Shown in pieces: positions 22,126-28,100 of a stretch of DNA of 28,100 nt. Location of the stretch: the NCBI GenBank assembly GCA_905215015.1, contig CAJMOS010000025.1, forward strand, positions 1-28,100, given 5' to 3'. The position numbers and the translations under genes are program-made. The notes beneath the pieces are model-generated. The model was not told the DNA's origin. It saw only the letters and a list, made by a program, of their open reading frames with translations, and did no database searches. Each line of letters begins with the position of its first letter. Positions within the stretch are counted from its first letter, which is position 1. The stretch comes from an uncultured bacterium (GTDB lineage Bacteria > Spirochaetota > Spirochaetia > Sphaerochaetales > Sphaerochaetaceae).

Positions 22126-23139
22126 ATGCAGATTTTACTGACGGGCGGTGCAGGATATATCGCGAGCCATACCGCCATCGAACTGGTCAAGGCCGGACTC
22201 GAGCCGGTCATCGTCGACAACTTCTACAACAGCAAGATGGAGGCGGTCAACAGGATCCGCCAGATCGCGAACAAGGACATCCCCTTCTACCTGGTCGACT
22301 GCTGCGACAAGGATGCGTTGGAAAAGATCTTCCAGGCAAACCATTTTGACGCGGTGATCCATTTCGCCGGCTACAAGGCTGTCGGGGAATCTGTCCAGAA
22401 GCCGCTTTCCTACTATCGGAACAACCTGGACTCCATGCTGAACGTGCTGGACCTGATGCTGAAACACCATGTGGGAAAGGTCGTCTTCTCCTCCAGCGCC
22501 ACGGTGTACGGCTCGGCCAACACGGCCCCCTTCACCGAGACGATGCCCACAGGCGGCTGCACCAATCCGTATGGATGGACCAAATACATGATCGAGCAGA
22601 TCCTGCGGGACTTCAACCACGCCCATCCCGAAGTGGCAGTGGACCTGCTGCGCTACTTCAACCCGGTCGGTGCCCACGAAAGCGGCCTGATCGGCGAGGA
22701 CCCGGTAGGAATCCCGAACAACCTGATGCCCTACATCTGCCAGGTGGCAGTCGGAAAACTGAAGCAGCTTTCGATATTCGGCAACGACTACCCGACCCAT
22801 GATGGTACCGGTGTGCGGGACTACATCCATGTCGTCGACCTTGCAAAAGGACACGTTGCCGCCTGCAAGTACCAGCACAAGGGAGTCGAGGTCTTCAACC
22901 TCGGCACCGGAATCGGCTACTCCGTCCTCGACATGGTCCACGCCTTTGAGGAAGCCAACGGCATCCGGATTCCCTACCGGATCGTCGGGCGCAGGCCTGG
23001 CGACATCGCCACCTGCTACGCCGACTGCACAAAGGCCGCCAAAGTCCTTGGGTGGAAGGCAGAGAAGACGCTGGTCGACATGTGCCGCGACGGGTGGCGT
23101 TGGCAGAAGCAGAACCCCAACGGGTACGGGGCCGACTAG
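22126..23139 (+). CDS. galE: UDP-glucose 4-epimerase
   Basis: The product is 337 residues from ATG 22126, five bases after GGAGGA; the upstream extension of the frame is spurious. It is an extended SDR: G-G-A-G-Y-I-A-S-H (7-15) binds NAD, V-D-N-F-Y-N-S is the GalE signature after strand 2, and H-F-A-G-Y-K-A-V-G-E-S (79-89) is typical. S-S-S-A-T-V-Y-G (122-129) contains the catalytic Ser, and Tyr149-x-x-x-Lys153 is the catalytic pair. L-R-Y-F-N-P-V-G-A-H and D-G-T-G-V-R-D-Y-I-H-V-V-D-L-A are further GalE blocks. The enzyme interconverts UDP-glucose and UDP-galactose for the Leloir pathway and surface glycans. Length and motifs are complete. It is transcribed alone and ends at a perfect hairpin. 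Confidence 0.97.
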   Translation: MQILLTGGAGYIASHTAIELVKAGLEPVIVDNFYNSKMEAVNRIRQIANKDIPFYLVDCCDKDALEKIFQANHFDAVIHFAGYKAVGESVQKPLSYYRNNLDSMLNVLDLMLKHHVGKVVFSSSATVYGSANTAPFTETMPTGGCTNPYGWTKYMIEQILRDFNHAHPEVAVDLLRYFNPVGAHESGLIGEDPVGIPNNLMPYICQVAVGKLKQLSIFGNDYPTHDGTGVRDYIHVVDLAKGHVAACKYQHKGVEVFNLGTGIGYSVLDMVHAFEEANGIRIPYRIVGRRPGDIATCYADCTKAAKVLGWKAEKTLVDMCRDGWRWQKQNPNGYGAD

Positions 23140-23162
23140 GCAAGCAGTCCTGCGAGAAACAT

Positions 23163-23188
23163 GAAGCCGGCTCCCGAAAGCCGGCTTC
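23163..23188. terminator. Perfect hairpin between convergent galE and flavodoxin genes
   Basis: GAAGCCGGCT and AGCCGGCTTC form a perfect 10-bp stem with a 6-base loop (CCCGAA), 23 bp after the galE stop. The tract after it on either strand is only moderately T-rich, so it may work as a bidirectional terminator or mRNA end protector for galE and the convergent flavodoxin gene. Confidence 0.6.
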
Positions 23189-23216
23189 CTTTGCCCCTGT
23201 TCCTGGCTGTCCTGAG

Positions 23217-23720
23217 TTATTCCCCGGAATCCTTCAGGGCGTGCACCATCGGATCAAGCGCGTCCATGGCGACCCTGCTTCCCCCTTTCTGCAACAGCTC
23301 GAGCATCGCCTCCTCGTCTGCGGTCCTCGGATTCTTCCGCTTCAGGTTCCTGGCCATCGCCTTGGCTGCAAGCTTGATGACAAGACGGTTCAATCCCTTC
23401 AGCTTGCTCGGCTCGAAGCCCCCCTGCAGATAAAAGACCTTCGCCCCGCCGCAACGGCCCTGAAGGTTGTCGACCAGCTGCAAGTTCTGGTAGCGCAGGC
23501 CGACCGTACCGATCGCACGAATCTGGTAGCGGGACAGCGCTTCATCCAATCCGACCACATTCCCAGCCCGGATCCAGCCGACAAAGACCACCGGATCATC
23601 CTTGGCCAGATGTTCGGTTCCGAATTCGATGGCCGGAATGCCCAGCCTGCTCGCGAGCATCTTTGCGTACTGTCTGGCATGCCCAGCCTTGGATGTGTAG
23701 AGAATTGCCTTTTCTTCCAT
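23217..23720 (-). CDS. Flavodoxin-domain protein
   Basis: This 167-residue product opens A-I-L-Y-T-S-K-A-G-H-A-R-Q-Y-A-K-M-L. That is a flavodoxin-like first strand and phosphate-binding loop (T-S-K-A-G-H-A where classic ones have T-x-T-G-N-T). V-V-F-V-G-W-I-R-A-G (strand 3 with the FMN-contacting W) and K-V-F-Y-L-Q-G-G-F-E-P-S-K-L (strand 4) follow. The C-terminal half is basic and helical. It resembles the flavodoxin-domain proteins related to menaquinone-dependent protoporphyrinogen oxidase, but a redox partner cannot be named. I start at ATG 23720, four to five bases after a GGGGGG stretch; an ATG at 23741 is an alternative. It is divergent from the DUF3320-like gene. Confidence 0.75.
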   Translation of the reverse strand: MEEKAILYTSKAGHARQYAKMLASRLGIPAIEFGTEHLAKDDPVVFVGWIRAGNVVGLDEALSRYQIRAIGTVGLRYQNLQLVDNLQGRCGGAKVFYLQGGFEPSKLKGLNRLVIKLAAKAMARNLKRKNPRTADEEAMLELLQKGGSRVAMDALDPMVHALKDSGE

Positions 23721-23786
23721 TGCGCCCCCCTTTTCCTTCATCCTACCATGGATTCTCCATTCTTGGTGAAAAGTTCCGTCATCTCG

Positions 23787-23795
23787 TGCTATGAT
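23787..23795 (+). promoter_or_regulatory. Extended -10 promoter for the DUF3320-like gene
   Basis: TGC-TATGAT is an extended -10 element 17 bases before the chosen ATG. The only -35-like sequence, TTGGTG, is too far away (21 bp). Confidence 0.42.
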
Positions 23796-23812
23796 TGCCA
23801 TAGGTGGATGCT

Positions 23813-24334
23813 ATGGAATATCAGGAAATGACACTGGAGGCGACAGCCCTGACGGCCGGACAGCTTCTGGAAGTCGGGCACGAGGAGATTGCCAGGCGCA
23901 TGCGCCTTGTCATCGAACTCGAGGGACCCATCCTCGACGACCTTCTGGAAAAACGGGTGCTTCACTCCTATGGACTCGTGAAGCGGGGAAGCCGGATCGC
24001 GCCTCTCTTTTCCGAGATCCGGGCATCCCTCGGTGCGGTCACCACCGTCCAGCAATCCTGTGACGGCATGGAACACACCGTCTACTGGCCGGAAAGCTGG
24101 CGAGGACGGGATATCGAAGGAGAATACACCGACTTCCGCGCTCCCTCGCCAAGGAACATCACCGAGTACCCGATCATCGAGGTGGCAAACGTCATGGCGC
24201 AGGTGGGACTGAAAAAGAGCCGCAAGGTCCTGTGGCTCGAGACGCTCCATCGCCTAGGCTTCACCAAGCAGGGCACCCAGATCAGGGCGACCTTCAAGCT
24301 TGCCAACGCCTGGGCGAAGGCCCACCGCACCTAG
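23813..24334 (+). CDS. Standalone DUF3320-like protein
   Basis: The 173-residue product contains I-E-L-E-G-P-I-L-D-D-L-L-E-K-R-V (about residues 33-48), then S-Y-G-L-V-K-R-G-S-R-I-A-P-L-F. This is the E-G-P-I-h-x-x-x-x-x-R...G-x-x-R-x-G-x-R-I pattern of DUF3320, normally found at the C-terminus of very large DUF4011/superfamily-1 helicase proteins. The second half repeats a similar helical pattern (W-L-E-T-L-H-R-L-G-F-T-K-Q-G-T-Q-I-R-A-T-F). R-G-S-R-I and K-Q-G-T-Q-I may be two copies of one winged-helix-like unit. I start at ATG 23813 because AGGTGG lies five bases before it; a GTG at 23804 is less well placed. No helicase is adjacent. Function unknown; nucleic-acid binding is a reasonable guess. 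Confidence 0.65.
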   Translation: MEYQEMTLEATALTAGQLLEVGHEEIARRMRLVIELEGPILDDLLEKRVLHSYGLVKRGSRIAPLFSEIRASLGAVTTVQQSCDGMEHTVYWPESWRGRDIEGEYTDFRAPSPRNITEYPIIEVANVMAQVGLKKSRKVLWLETLHRLGFTKQGTQIRATFKLANAWAKAHRT

Positions 24335-24341
24335 CCTGTCC

Positions 24342-25274
24342 TCACGCGTCCAGGTCCGCGAACAACCAAGTGGACAGGTATCGCTCGCCGGTATCCGGAA
24401 GCAGGGCGACAATCGTCTTGCCTGCGTATTTCGGATCCTTGCTGAGCGTCAAGGCGGCCTCCAGGGCCGCTCCACTGGAGATGCCGATCAACAAGCCCTC
24501 CTCGCGGGCGGCGGCGCGGCTGGTCTCGCCTGCCATCTGGTCATTGGCCTCATACACCTCGTCGACGACCTTCGCGTCATAGGTGGACGGGATGAATCCG
24601 GCGCCGATGCCCTGGATCTTGTGGGGACCGCTCTTGCCACCGGAAAGGACCGGACTGGTGGCAGGCTCGACGGCGACGACATGGACATGCGGGTTGACCT
24701 CTTTCAGATAGCGGCCGACGCCACTGACGGTACCGCCGGTACCGACACCTGCGACAAAGACGTCGACATGGTGGCCCGAATCCTCCCAAATCTCGGGACC
24801 CGTCGTCTGGTAATGGACCTCGGGGTTTGCGGGGTTGACGAACTGTCCGAGGATTACGGCCCCGGGGATGGCATCCTTCAGTTCATTCGCCTTCGCGATG
24901 GCGCCCGGCATGCCCTTCGTCCCCTCGGTAAGCACCAGGTTCGCCCCAAGAGCCTGCACGAGCTTGCGTCGCTCGATGGACATGGTCTCCGGCATGACGA
25001 TGGTCAGCTTGTAGCCCTTCGCGGCCGCCGCAAAGGCAAGTCCGACGCCGGTGTTCCCGCTGGTCGGCTCAATCAGGGTAGCACCCGGCTTGAGGAGCCC
25101 TTTTTTCTCGGCGTCTTCGATCATGGCGACGCCAACCCTGTCCTTGACGGACGAAAGCGGATTGAAGCTCTCCATCTTCACCAAAACAGTGGCACCACCC
25201 TTGTTCAGCTTGTTGATCCTGACGAGCGGGGTATGGCCGACCGTCTTCGTGATATCAGCGTAAATGTTTGCCAT
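24342..25274 (-). CDS. cysK: Cysteine synthase (O-acetylserine sulfhydrylase)
   Basis: The product is 310 residues from ATG 25274 (AGGAG seven bases upstream); the longer open frame crosses the promoter and is not real. It shows the full CysK set: T-P-L-V-R-I, N-P-L-S-S-V-K-D-R-V with PLP Lys44, T-S-G-N-T-G (71-76) for the substrate carboxylate, V-A-G-V-G-T-G-G-T-V-S-G for the PLP phosphate, I-Q-G-I-G-A-G-F-I-P, and G-I-S-S-G-A-A near the C-terminus. It makes cysteine from O-acetylserine and sulfide. It is single-gene, convergent with the DUF3320-like gene (7 bp gap), and its leader has an inverted repeat likely to be regulatory. Confidence 0.97.
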   Translation of the reverse strand: MANIYADITKTVGHTPLVRINKLNKGGATVLVKMESFNPLSSVKDRVGVAMIEDAEKKGLLKPGATLIEPTSGNTGVGLAFAAAAKGYKLTIVMPETMSIERRKLVQALGANLVLTEGTKGMPGAIAKANELKDAIPGAVILGQFVNPANPEVHYQTTGPEIWEDSGHHVDVFVAGVGTGGTVSGVGRYLKEVNPHVHVVAVEPATSPVLSGGKSGPHKIQGIGAGFIPSTYDAKVVDEVYEANDQMAGETSRAAAREEGLLIGISSGAALEAALTLSKDPKYAGKTIVALLPDTGERYLSTWLFADLDA

Positions 25275-25285
25275 GCAGCATCTCC

Positions 25286-25340
25286 TATTCATTAGTATTT
25301 TTATAATCTTATTAATGAATATGATTGTACCTCTTGTCAA
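25286..25340 (-). promoter_or_regulatory. cysK promoter with two inverted repeats
   Basis: On the minus strand TTGACA (25335-25340) lies 18 bp before ATTAAT (25311-25316). Two symmetric elements are present. CTCTTG-A-CAAGAG overlaps the -35 box. TATTCATTA (arm at 25313-25321) and TAATGAATA (25286-25294) form a perfect 9-bp inverted repeat with an 18-base gap, spanning the -10 to just before the ribosome site. A repressor here would block transcription, as CymR/Rrf2-type regulators do on cysteine genes; the identity is inference. Confidence 0.55.
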
Positions 25341-25344
25341 GAGA

Positions 25345-25645
25345 ATCTTGCGAATGAAAAAGAAAAAACACCTCTCCAGATGTTTGTGGACGCAGAGGAA
25401 ATCCAAGAACCCATGGGAGAACGCAGTCTCAAGATGAGACGCCATGTTCCTGAACGACAGCATCAAGGCAAGCGCCGCTATGGCCATCCAGCCATATCAC
25501 GCGAAACCTGAAGCGGTTGGATGGGGACCATGGACGAAAGGGGGCACAGGACCGCTTACGGCCCCAACCTACAAGGACCCCCGCAAGCCTTCTCGAGACC
25601 GGCTATTTCGCGAACATGCCGAGCTGAGCCAGGGGCCCCTGCACA
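25345..25645. other. Intergenic stretch of about 300 bp without a convincing gene
   Basis: Short open frames exist on both strands, but none has a ribosome site or a recognisable motif. A perfect CAGGGGCCCCTG palindrome lies at 25630-25641, just after the MmgE/PrpD stop, without a T-run. Base composition is gene-like from about 25440, so a decayed gene end cannot be excluded. Confidence 0.45.
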
Positions 25646-27016
25646 TTACCGGATCTGGCTGAGAGCCTGTACCAGAGGCTCGAGACTCGAACCCTCGCCA
25701 AAACTCCAGGCCAGAGATGCAACCGAGTCCCTGTCAGGGAACGCTCCCTCGCTCAGGGTCCGGAACTTCTCCAGCAACTGCCCGTCCGTTGGTCCTTTTG
25801 ACCACCGGCTTCCCAGTGCCTCCTCCCGCAACACCGTCCCGTCCATCAGGGTGACGGTGACGATACTGCCCCGAGTCCCGAAGGCCCCGTCTCCGTAGGC
25901 GATATGGTTCTTCACCTCCACCTTCCGCATCAGGTTCCGGTAACTGCTCTTTTTCAGGCTTTCCGGGTCGAATGCGGCCGGACTCAAGGCCCCCTCCTCG
26001 ATGGTGACCGCGATGGTATAGGGAAGGGAAAGCCGGGCCGAAGAGGGATTGAGCACCTTTCCAACCCCGCTGTTCAGCTGATACGAATAGGGATAGGTCT
26101 CCACGACGACATGCTCCACCTCGCCCCCGTGGAAGGGATGCTCGGCCATGATGGCGAGCAGGGCGCTAAGCGCGGGATGGACGCTGGCGCAGGCGCTGAA
26201 CTCCTTGAAGGAGATATGGTCGATCAGGAAATCCTTTCCCAGGATATAGGGGCTGGTACTTCCGTTGTAGAGGGAAACCAGGCTCTTTGTGCCGTCGATG
26301 ATGTCATGGGGGCCGGTAAGCCCCTCCTTGGCGCAGTGGACCGCGAAGAGTCCCAGATAGGTACCCCAGCCTCCATACAGGTCCTTGGAGTCGGTGCCGT
26401 CAAGGAAACTGACGAAGGGGCAGACAGGCAGCAGGCTGCCGGCGATGCCGACGGCGTTCTTCATCTGCTGCCGGGTCAATCCTTCGACCATGCCTCCGGC
26501 AGCCAAAGCGGCGAACGCTCCGTTCATTCCCGGACCGTGCAGGCCGAGGTTGCGTACCTGCTGGGGGGAAAGCAGCCCGATGCGCAGGACCGGCGCGTAG
26601 CTGAAAAGCACCGCTCGGACCACCGTCTTGGCATCGGCATGGCTTGTCGACCATGCGGCGAAGGCGGCGCTCCAGACATAGACGCCCGGATGGACGCTGG
26701 CTCCCATGGCCGAGCAGTCGTCCAGCTCGATATGGCTGATACGGGTGGCGTTGGCCATGGCCGCCGAAGCGTCGTTCGTCGTCACCTCTTCGCCCCAAAG
26801 CGGGACGTCTCCCTCCTTTGCCAAGGAAAGGATCACCTTGACCAGGCTGGCGCACTCATGGTGGTGGGCCGTATAGGCGGCGCAACCCAGGTAGTCGAGC
26901 AACGAACGCCGCATCTGATGGATCACGCCTTGGGGAATGTCCTCATAGCGCAGGTCGTAGTAGCAGTCGATGATGGAATCCAGATATTGCTTCTTGATCG
27001 AGTCACGCTTTCCCAT
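25646..27016 (-). CDS. MmgE/PrpD-family protein
   Basis: The 456-residue product from ATG 27016 (AGGAGG six bases upstream) has the family layout: an all-helical large domain with L-L-D-Y-L-G-C-A (about residues 39-46), H-I-E-L-D-D-C (about 95-101) and S-V-H-P-G-V-Y-V-W, where the family has H-x-x-D-D and H-P-G. G-T-D-S-K-D-L-Y-G-G-W, F-K-E-F-S-A-C-A-S-V-H-P (conserved K-x-Y/F-x-x-C-x-x-x-H block), and P-Y-T-I-A-V near the C-terminus follow. Known members are 2-methylcitrate dehydratase, cis-aconitate decarboxylase and iminodisuccinate epimerase. No methylcitrate-cycle gene is nearby. It overlaps the transporter ATPase gene by 14 bp, so it may process an imported amino-acid-like or acidic compound. 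Specific activity undetermined. Confidence 0.87.
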   Translation of the reverse strand: MGKRDSIKKQYLDSIIDCYYDLRYEDIPQGVIHQMRRSLLDYLGCAAYTAHHHECASLVKVILSLAKEGDVPLWGEEVTTNDASAAMANATRISHIELDDCSAMGASVHPGVYVWSAAFAAWSTSHADAKTVVRAVLFSYAPVLRIGLLSPQQVRNLGLHGPGMNGAFAALAAGGMVEGLTRQQMKNAVGIAGSLLPVCPFVSFLDGTDSKDLYGGWGTYLGLFAVHCAKEGLTGPHDIIDGTKSLVSLYNGSTSPYILGKDFLIDHISFKEFSACASVHPALSALLAIMAEHPFHGGEVEHVVVETYPYSYQLNSGVGKVLNPSSARLSLPYTIAVTIEEGALSPAAFDPESLKKSSYRNLMRKVEVKNHIAYGDGAFGTRGSIVTVTLMDGTVLREEALGSRWSKGPTDGQLLEKFRTLSEGAFPDRDSVASLAWSFGEGSSLEPLVQALSQIR

Positions 27017-27965
27017 CGGTATCCTCCTCCACCTTGTGGCAAGCGGCAAAATGTTCCGCCCTCACCTCCCGCAAGGCGGGAGTCTGGCGGAAGCAGACAT
27101 CCATGGCATACGGGCAACGCGCGGCAAAACGGCAACCGGGTTTCGGGTCGATCGGGCTGGTGATCTCCCCCTGCAAGAGCGTATGGTGGACCGGACCATC
27201 GGTTACCACCGGACGGGGAATCGCGGCCAAAAGCGCCTGGGTATAGGGATGCAAGGTATGGGCGAACAGCTCTTCACAGGGAGCCTTCTCCACCATCATT
27301 CCCAAATACATGACCATGACCTCGGTGGAGATATGGCGGACGACCGAAAGGTCATGGGTGATGAAAAGATAGGTGAAACCTCGTTCCTCCTGCAGGTCCT
27401 GCATCAGGTTGAGGATTTGCGCCTGGATGGAGACATCCAGGGCGCTGACCGGCTCGTCGCAGACGATGAAGGAGGGATCCAGGGAAAGCGCGCGGGCGAT
27501 GCCGATACGCTGCCGTCTTCCTCCATCAAGCTCGTGGGGATAGCTGTTGACGAAGCGGCTGGCAAGGCCAACCGTGTCCATCAGCTTGGCCACCTCCGCA
27601 TCAATCTCGCGTCGGGTCTGGAACATGTGGTGGATCTCCATCGGCTCCGCAATCGTCTCGCCCACCGTCATGCGGGGGTTCAGGCTGCTGAAAGGATCCT
27701 GGAAAATCATCTGCATCTCCCGCCTCAGCTGCGGGGTCGTTCTCGAGCGCAGGATGTCCTTTCCCCTCCAGAGCACCTCGCCACTGGTCGCGGGAAGCAA
27801 CTTGACCAACACCCTTCCAAGGGTACTTTTGCCGCATCCGCTTTCGCCGACCACCCCGAGGGTCCTTCCCTCGTCAATCGTGAAACTGACCCCGTCGACG
27901 GCATGCAACGTTCCGTGCGGTGTCTTGAAATACTTCTTCAGGTCCTTGACGGCCAACAGTTCCAT
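27003..27965 (-). CDS. Oligopeptide/dipeptide ABC-transporter ATPase (OppF/DppF type)
   Basis: The product is 320 residues from ATG 27965 (AGGAGG seven bases upstream). Walker A is G-E-S-G-C-G-K-S-T (about residues 44-52), the Q-loop is M-I-F-Q-D-P-F-S-S-L-N-P, Walker B is F-I-V-C-D-E-P-V-S-A-L-D, and the switch His is in F-I-T-H-D-L-S-V-V. The signature motif is L-D-G-G-R-R-Q rather than L-S-G-G-Q-R-Q, a variant I know from other peptide-transporter ATPases. The C-terminal Opp extension with C-R-F-A-A-R-C-P-Y-A-M-D-V-C confirms the peptide/nickel importer class. It shares one base with the OppD-type stop upstream (TGATG) and runs 14 bp into the MmgE/PrpD gene. Actual cargo is unknown. Confidence 0.94.
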   Translation of the reverse strand: MELLAVKDLKKYFKTPHGTLHAVDGVSFTIDEGRTLGVVGESGCGKSTLGRVLVKLLPATSGEVLWRGKDILRSRTTPQLRREMQMIFQDPFSSLNPRMTVGETIAEPMEIHHMFQTRREIDAEVAKLMDTVGLASRFVNSYPHELDGGRRQRIGIARALSLDPSFIVCDEPVSALDVSIQAQILNLMQDLQEERGFTYLFITHDLSVVRHISTEVMVMYLGMMVEKAPCEELFAHTLHPYTQALLAAIPRPVVTDGPVHHTLLQGEITSPIDPKPGCRFAARCPYAMDVCFRQTPALREVRAEHFAACHKVEEDTDGKA

Positions 27966-28099
27966 CACCTTGCCTCCTCGTCCGCATGGACGCACCGCAC
28001 CAAGTGTCCGGGTGACAGCTCCCGGAGCACCGGGAGCTCCCGGCCGCACTGCGCCGTTGCCCGGGAACAACGAGGAGCAAAGGGACAACCGGGGGGCAG
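27965..28099 (-). CDS. OppD/DppD-type ABC ATPase, C-terminal end (runs off right edge)
   Basis: The last 44 residues are present, reading L-P-P-G-C-P-F-A-P-R-C-S-R-A-T-A-Q-C and ending C-V-H-A-D-E-E-A-R before TGA. G-C-x-F-x-x-R-C-x-x-A-x-x-x-C is the cysteine-bearing C-terminal motif of OppD/DppD-type ATPases. The stop overlaps the next start by one base, which confirms the frame. With the OppF/DppF gene it forms the usual ATPase pair; binding-protein and permease genes are expected further right. Confidence 0.82.
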   Translation of the reverse strand: MPPGCPFAPRCSRATAQCGRELPVLRELSPGHLVRCVHADEEAR

Positions 28100-28100
28100 G

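Noticed and set aside
25275..25487. N-terminal extension of the cysK frame
   Set aside because: It covers the TTGACA promoter and inverted repeat, and the family N-terminus begins at ATG 25274.
25630..25641. CAGGGGCCCCTG palindrome after the MmgE/PrpD stop as a terminator
   Set aside because: It has no loop and no T-run; could be a chance GC palindrome.
25444..25662. Short plus-strand open frame of 72 codons in the gap after cysK
   Set aside because: No ribosome site, no motif, and it overlaps the end of the MmgE/PrpD gene.
28015..28055. CCGGGAGC-type repeats near the right edge as a repeat element
   Set aside because: They fall within the reading frame of the OppD/DppD tail and encode ordinary residues.

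Overview
This window is GC-rich bacterial DNA (close to 60% G+C by eye) and densely coded, mostly on the minus strand. Several features suggest a spirochaete of the Sphaerochaeta/Treponema type: a sugar-binding protein whose signal peptide is followed by N-G-A-K-E, an Lpl/Ytc-type sugar transporter without its own ATPase, a standalone cytidylate-kinase-like protein, and an anaerobe's superoxide reductase. This assignment is inference; no rRNA or marker gene is present. I saw no tRNA, CRISPR array, insertion sequence or phage gene.

Region 1 (1-10737, minus) is a ten-gene glycan-use operon. In transcription order it holds two sugar ABC permeases, a YiaK-like diketogulonate reductase, a TIM-barrel sugar isomerase, a dihydroorotate-dehydrogenase-like flavoprotein with a two-cluster ferredoxin tail, a Gfo/Idh/MocA dehydrogenase, the sugar-binding protein, a heparinase II/III-family lyase, a second TIM-barrel isomerase, and a second Gfo/Idh/MocA gene that runs off the left edge. 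Most junctions overlap or are only a few bases apart. The likely logic is uptake of oligosaccharides, lyase cleavage to uronate-type sugars, then redox and isomerase steps on keto-sugars. A divergent GH43 glycosidase (11004-12530, plus) shares a 266-bp control region rich in palindromes.

Region 2 (12534-15902, minus) is a tight four-gene cluster of exported, Ser/Thr/Tyr-rich, probably beta-sandwich proteins. All end in a similar G-x-(Y/F)...I-x-(V/L) strand. I do not recognise the family. The first gene has its signal peptide in a different frame from its mature part.

Region 3 (15903-19178) holds an AT-richer intergenic stretch, an SGNH esterase overlapping a DUF5060/DUF4038-type glycoside hydrolase, and a cytidylate-kinase-like gene with its own promoter and a strong terminator.

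Region 4 (19220-22067, minus) is an apparent oxidative-stress operon: desulfoferrodoxin, an OGG-type 8-oxoguanine DNA glycosylase, and a 568-residue fusion of a glutamyl-tRNA-reductase-like protein with a PF04199 cyclase/formamidase-like domain. The fusion is the most unusual protein in the window.

Region 5 (22078-25340) holds galE, a flavodoxin-like protein, a standalone DUF3320-like protein and cysK, whose leader carries a 9-bp inverted repeat. Region 6 (25646-28100, minus) is the 3' end of an oligopeptide/dipeptide transporter operon: the tail of an OppD/DppD ATPase, a complete OppF/DppF ATPase and an MmgE/PrpD-family protein, all overlapping.
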